Source: Hypomesus transpacificus
Lineage: Eukaryota > Chordata > Actinopteri > Osmeriformes > Osmeridae
Direction: 5' to 3'
Assembly (NCBI RefSeq): GCF_021917145.1
Contig: NC_061072.1
Location: 12,498,687-12,562,686, forward strand
Length of the DNA: 64,000 nt
This document shows positions 60,401-64,000 of this stretch, in pieces (within the stretch, counting starts at the first letter, position 1; the number at the start of each line of letters is the position of its first letter). The translations under genes were made by a program, and so were the position numbers. The notes under the pieces are model-generated. The model was not told where the DNA came from and ran no database searches. It worked only from the letters and a program-made list of their open reading frames with translations.

Positions 60401-63400
60401 TTCGAAAACGAAAATGCATTCTGAGCGGCGCAGTAGAGTGACGTCAGTAGCCGCTCTTCTTCAGCTCCCTGCTGACGAGCTACCCATCTTGTTCGGTAGG
60501 GGGCGGTGTGCACATACGCATTGCATTACATGACAAATGTGCCGGGAAATTGATTGAATTGCCGGGTCTTTAGAGGACGCATCACAGATCATGGCGCTCC
60601 CTCAAATTGTGCAGACACTGATAGAATTAGCTGAGCTGGTAGAAACTAATAATATATCTGAGTCTGATGCCCGTGACCGAGTAGAACAAGTCACAGAGAG
60701 CTTGGCTGCATACTCTGCCGTCACAGACGTACACATTAATGAGGTTGCCATAGTAAACCTCTCTTCAGTCCTGGAACGGCTGGATGCTGTGGTGGAGCCT
60801 CAAATGGGACGGGGACGACCAACCATCCACATCCCGTTCGAGTCCATCGAAAACTATTTATTAAATGGTCTACTTTTTCCTGTGAAAGCAAGCTGTTTCA
60901 CCTTTGGCCTGGTTCAGACAAAATCTGAATTTCCGCAATCTGAATTTGAATTTCCGCAATCTGAATTTCATGAATCTGAATTCCTGCAATCTGAATTTTA
61001 GAATGTTTTATTTTTGGATCAAAATAATTCAGTTGTATTAAATTTGGCATACAAATAATTCAGATATTATATATTCAACAGCAATATATTTCAGTTTTAT
61101 GAAATTCGACACACAAATATTTCAGATCTTTCATATTCAAATTCAGATACTTTTGTCAGCTTTCTAGCTCCATAAATCCGTTGCTTTGGATCCTCCGACG
61201 GATGGTCTGGTGGCCGACAACAGCTCCGCTATGTCCTTTATTTTTAAACCATTTAATAAATAGTTTTCGATGGACTCGAACGGGATGTGGATGGTTGGTC
61301 GTCCCCGTCCCATTTGAGGCTCCACAGCATCCAGCCGTTCCAGGACTGAAGAGAGGTTTACTATGGCAACCTCATTAATGTGTACGTCTGTGACGGCAGA
61401 GTATGCAGCCAAGCTCTCTGTGACTTGTTCTACTCGGTCACGGGCATCAGACTCAGATATATTATTAGTTTCTACCAGCTCAGCTAATTCTATCAGTGTC
61501 TGCACAATTTGAGGGAGCGCCATGATCTGTGATGCGTCCTCTAAAGACCCGGCAATTCAATCAATTTCCCGGCACATTTGCCATGTAATGCAATGCGTAT
61601 GTGCACACCGCCCCCTACCGAACAAGATGGGTAGCTCGGTCAGCAGGGAGCTGAAGAAGAGCGGCTACTGACGTCACTCTACTGCGCCGCTCAGAATGCA
61701 TTTTCGTTTTCGAATTATGGGCAGTTCTTTGCGGGCAGAACATGAAAATGAAAATGCAATGTCCGCTCAGTACTAATCAGTACTAATTTGATTTATGAGT
61801 CAAATAATGCAGCCACATTCTTAAAATGAAAATGCATTTCTGGAAATACATTTGAATTTGAATTGTGGTCACGATTTTGCAGCCACGTTCTTAAAATGAA
61901 CATGCATTTCTGAAAATGCATTTGAATTTGAATTGTGGTCACGATTTTGCAGCCACGTTCTTGAAAATGAAAATGCATTTCTGGAAATGCATTTGAATTT
62001 GAATTGTGGTCACGATTTTGCAGCCACGTTCTTAAAATGAAAATGCATTTCTGGAAATGCATTTTCATTTTCAAATTTTACATTTCAAATTGATTTTGCA
62101 GCCACGTTCTTAAAATGAAAATGCATTTCTGGAAATGCATTTTCATTTTCAAATTTTACATTTCAAATTGAATTTTGGTATCTATTTGCTGGGGCATATT
62201 TTGAAAATTAAATTTCAAATGTCTTTTTCGTTTTCATTTTAATTAAGGGAAAGAATGAGCAGTCTTAAAGAAGAAAATGAAAATGCAAATAGGATGATTG
62301 AATACTAATTTGATTTATGAGTCAAATAATGCAGCCACATTCTTAAAATGAAAATGCATTTCTGGAAATGCATTTTCATTTGAATTTTGGTCACGATTTG
62401 CTTCCATAGTTATCTTCTTTGAAAGTGCTTTTGAGTTTAGGATTACACCTAATCCATACAGCACATTCGGGCAAACCTGCAGTACATTTATCAATTTCAA
62501 GATTGGATACTTATAAAGAGTGGATTAAGCAAGAAGGATTCACATCTAATTTGATTCAACCACCAGATATGTTGAGATACAAATGTTGCTATTATTTAAT
62601 TGCAGAGGTTTCAATTTAACTTCTAACACTATATATTGGTTCAGACCTGTCATTTACCATGAATCAATGTTGGATGTTTATTCATATATGGCATCAAATA
62701 TAAATTGGGGCGCAACTTTGTATGGTGCTCTGCTCCCAAGGTCACATAGAAAAACAAAGTGTCACAATCAGCAGTTAGGTAAGGGTGCCAAAGAGCCCCA
62801 CCTGAGCTTATGAATGCAGCCTGGAGCCTTGAGACTTAGTATTGTTGTCATTAGAAGACAACTGTTGTTGTTTCCACTATCATTATTATGCAAACCCATT
62901 ATGACTTTGTTTGTTGAGCTACTGCTGTTCCTGTACCTGGGTAGCTGCTGAAAGACATCCTTCCTGTAGCTGTGTGTTTATCTGCCAGCCTGAAGTCCCA
63001 GTGTTTGTATATGCGCAGGGTGGCAGCATAAGTGTACCAGCTGGAGTGGGCAAACAGAAGGTTCTCAAAACCTGGCAGCACCTGGCACAAGAAATGACGA
63101 AAGGCAGAAACAAGGAAAGAATAAGGAAATGGAGGATGGGAGTGATCAACAGAGGAAAGGAGGAAAGGAAAATGGAATGGAAGGATGAGAGGAAGGGAGA
63201 TTTAAAAAGAAGGAAAGAAAGAAAGGAACATGGATGAAACACTTGACTTATACATCATCTCTTTTACATGAGAATACCACCCCACCTCCCCTTAACATTC
63301 ATGGACTCTACTGGTCTAGTAGACTGCCCTCACCAGGGCAGACCCTGGAGCCAAATGGGTTTGACCCCTGACCTTTATGAGAGCAGAGCAGTGGCCCATG

Positions 63401-63813
63401 CCTGGCATCCTGAAGGGGCCCTGGCCAGCAGAACTGTTGGTGCGTGGTGCCAGGGCTGGGATGAGGTCCAACAGGTCTCCAACCCCATTCAAAAACTGGA
63501 CAGCAAACTTTGACAGGGGCTGGTGGGGGGAGAGAGGAGATGGAGGAGCCACTGAGGGTTAGTCAGGATGCTGGAACCCAGTTAAGAACCCAGTTAAAGG
63601 CTCTTGGGACAAAAGAAAGCATTTAACTTTTCAGCAACAATTTTTCTCTCTCTCTTATCATTGTCTCTCACCTCTTTCTGTCTACTCTTTGCCCAGTGTG
63701 CAGCACCCGCCTGTAGTCCATCCAGTTGAGCCAGGATCAATCCTGCATGCTGCCACAAGGGGTCACTGTTTTTTCTTTTCCTCACCTGCTCCCTGGTCCA
63801 CAAGTCCTGATCA
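57407..63813 (-). CDS. plbd1: Phospholipase B-like 1, 3' part (5' exons outside window)
   Basis: Exons right to left: 63672-63813, 63373-63519, 62937-63081, 59172-59372, 58369-58509, 57981-58166, 57803-57909, 57407-57580, all joining in phase. The protein segments include [108 protein letters not shown] and CYDTK, ending [10 protein letters not shown]. The Cys of GHCSAL is the N-terminal-nucleophile residue exposed by autocleavage in this lysosomal family. PLBD1 hydrolyses acyl chains of phospholipids. The first ~170 residues, including the signal peptide, are not in the window. The intron between 59372 and 62937 hosts a 2.6-kb palindromic transposon. Human PLBD1 also neighbours GUCY2C. Confidence 0.95.
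60047..60310 (+). repeat. Subterminal tandem repeat array of the palindromic element (left arm)
   Basis: Four units of about 71 bp each carry the small palindrome TGCATTTCCAGAAATGCA, then TTTCATTTTAAGAACGTGG and a linker with AATCGTGACCAC. Another unit at about 59808 lies outside. The mirror array is at about 61810-62160 in the right arm. Such subterminal repeats are typical transposase-binding sites. Confidence 0.85.
60591..60870 (+). pseudogene. Transposase-like N-terminal fragment, left arm copy
   Basis: The frame starts [16 protein letters not shown] and runs about 93 codons to [20 protein letters not shown]. It then leaves the arm into unrelated spacer sequence, so the open frame to 61001 is a chance extension of repeated SEF-type codons. 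The block GRP.I.IP.E.IE.LL..G resembles the linker and first helix of helix-turn-helix regions that precede integrase-like catalytic domains in fish transposases. No catalytic domain is present. It differs from the right copy by one extra Val codon (LDAVVEP versus LDAVEP). Confidence 0.7.
60920..61001 (+). repeat. Short AATCTGAATTTC tandem repeats in palindrome spacer
   Basis: Five imperfect copies of a 12-18 bp AATCTGAATTTCCGC-type unit lie at the left edge of the spacer between the two arms. Confidence 0.8.
61157..61523 (-). pseudogene. Transposase-like N-terminal fragment, right arm copy, frameshifted
   Basis: The minus-strand frame starts [16 protein letters not shown] at 61523 and continues past the arm end with [16 protein letters not shown] to a stop at 61164. 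Shifting the frame after AELLS reveals [17 protein letters not shown], a typical end of a helix-turn-helix (IAELL...TIRRRI...G). A small indel has therefore broken the DNA-binding domain. No downstream integrase core follows; the spacer beyond is AT-rich. This copy retains more of the ancestral coding sequence than the left one. Function is inferred from the motif pattern only. Confidence 0.7.
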
Positions 63814-64000
63814 CTGCAGATGCAAGGCAATGCATCAAAGCCTGATAAAGCATCCAAACTTCTTATATAACTGTCTCATAATCTGTTCCCCACCTAGGAA
63901 TATTGACATTTAATTTAAACTGGATATTCCTAAAACAATCAAATGATAAAGTAGAATGTTGTGAAGAGGCATGCCTTAGAAAGTTTTTTAAGGGGTCCAA

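Larger units (their letters stand above)
59785..62408. mobile_element. Giant palindromic (foldback) DNA transposon, IS3EU-like, 2624 bp
   Basis: The left arm 59785-60869 and right arm about 61249-62408 are near-perfect reverse complements, separated by about 380 bp. The ends read TATGGAAGCAAATCG and its complement, and are flanked by perfect 6-bp copies of GTTATC at 59779-59784 and 62409-62414. Each arm has, from the outside in, subterminal tandem repeats of about 70 bp, a GC-rich promoter-like block with TGACGTCA, and the start of a transposase-like reading frame. The right arm holds one extra repeat unit of about 70 bp. TAY ends with a 6-bp duplication are, as I recall, features of the IS3EU superfamily, whose transposase is integrase-like. 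The superfamily name is an inference. The element lies in a plbd1 intron. Confidence 0.9.

Noticed and set aside
60870-61001. Extension of the left-arm transposase frame into repeated SEF codons
   Set aside because: The sequence lies outside the palindrome arm, is built of short repeats and is not shared by the right copy.
62419-62813. Open frames right of the foldback element as a gene
   Set aside because: They lie inside a plbd1 intron, are short, and I recognise no domain or splice structure.

Overview
This is a teleost fish nuclear genome window. The genes are compact, multi-exon and bounded by GT/AG introns. Long (CT)n and (CA)n microsatellites are frequent, several short DNA transposons are typical of fish, and there is an L2-type LINE tail. 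The encoded proteins align closely, from memory, with known vertebrate families. I cannot name the species from the sequence alone.

Layout, left to right: (1) first coding exon of rangap1 on the minus strand, running off the left edge; (2) zc3h7b (+, 1762-8259), 21 coding exons, ending about 80-100 residues short of the family's usual length; (3) a transposon-rich stretch around tef (+), a PAR-bZIP gene with two alternative first exons (13368 and 17872) sharing exons 2-4, ending at 20354; (4) phf5a (-, 23569-24826), complete at 110 aa, head to head with (5) aco2 (+, 25496-31272), mitochondrial aconitase, 17 exons, 781 aa; (6) csdc2 (+, 35437-36369), a cold-shock-domain RNA-binding protein; (7) gucy2c (+, 39587-47318), intestinal receptor guanylyl cyclase, 27 exons, 1079 aa; (8) kctd17-like (-, 50153-56726), a BTB/CUL3 adaptor with two candidate terminal exons; (9) plbd1 (-, 57407 to at least 63813), phospholipase B-like 1, whose 5' exons lie beyond the right edge. 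The summed exon lengths of phf5a, aco2, csdc2, gucy2c and tef stay in frame from start to stop, which is strong internal support for the models.

From memory of the human map, rangap1, zc3h7b, tef, phf5a, aco2 and csdc2 reproduce the order at 22q13. TOB2 and POLR3H, which lie among them in human, are not seen here. GUCY2C-PLBD1 is a 12p13 pair, and KCTD17 is a 22q12 gene lying between them in this fish. The window therefore spans a junction between blocks that sit on human chromosomes 22 and 12.

The genes are housekeeping or tissue genes with no shared pathway. The least ordinary object is a 2.6-kb giant palindrome (59785-62408) inside a plbd1 intron. It has two ~1.1-kb arms, a perfect 6-bp target duplication, and in each arm the same promoter-like block plus the first ~93 codons of a transposase-like protein. 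Around tef there are four short elements with perfect 8-bp target duplications (hAT-type), one of them nested in another transposon.
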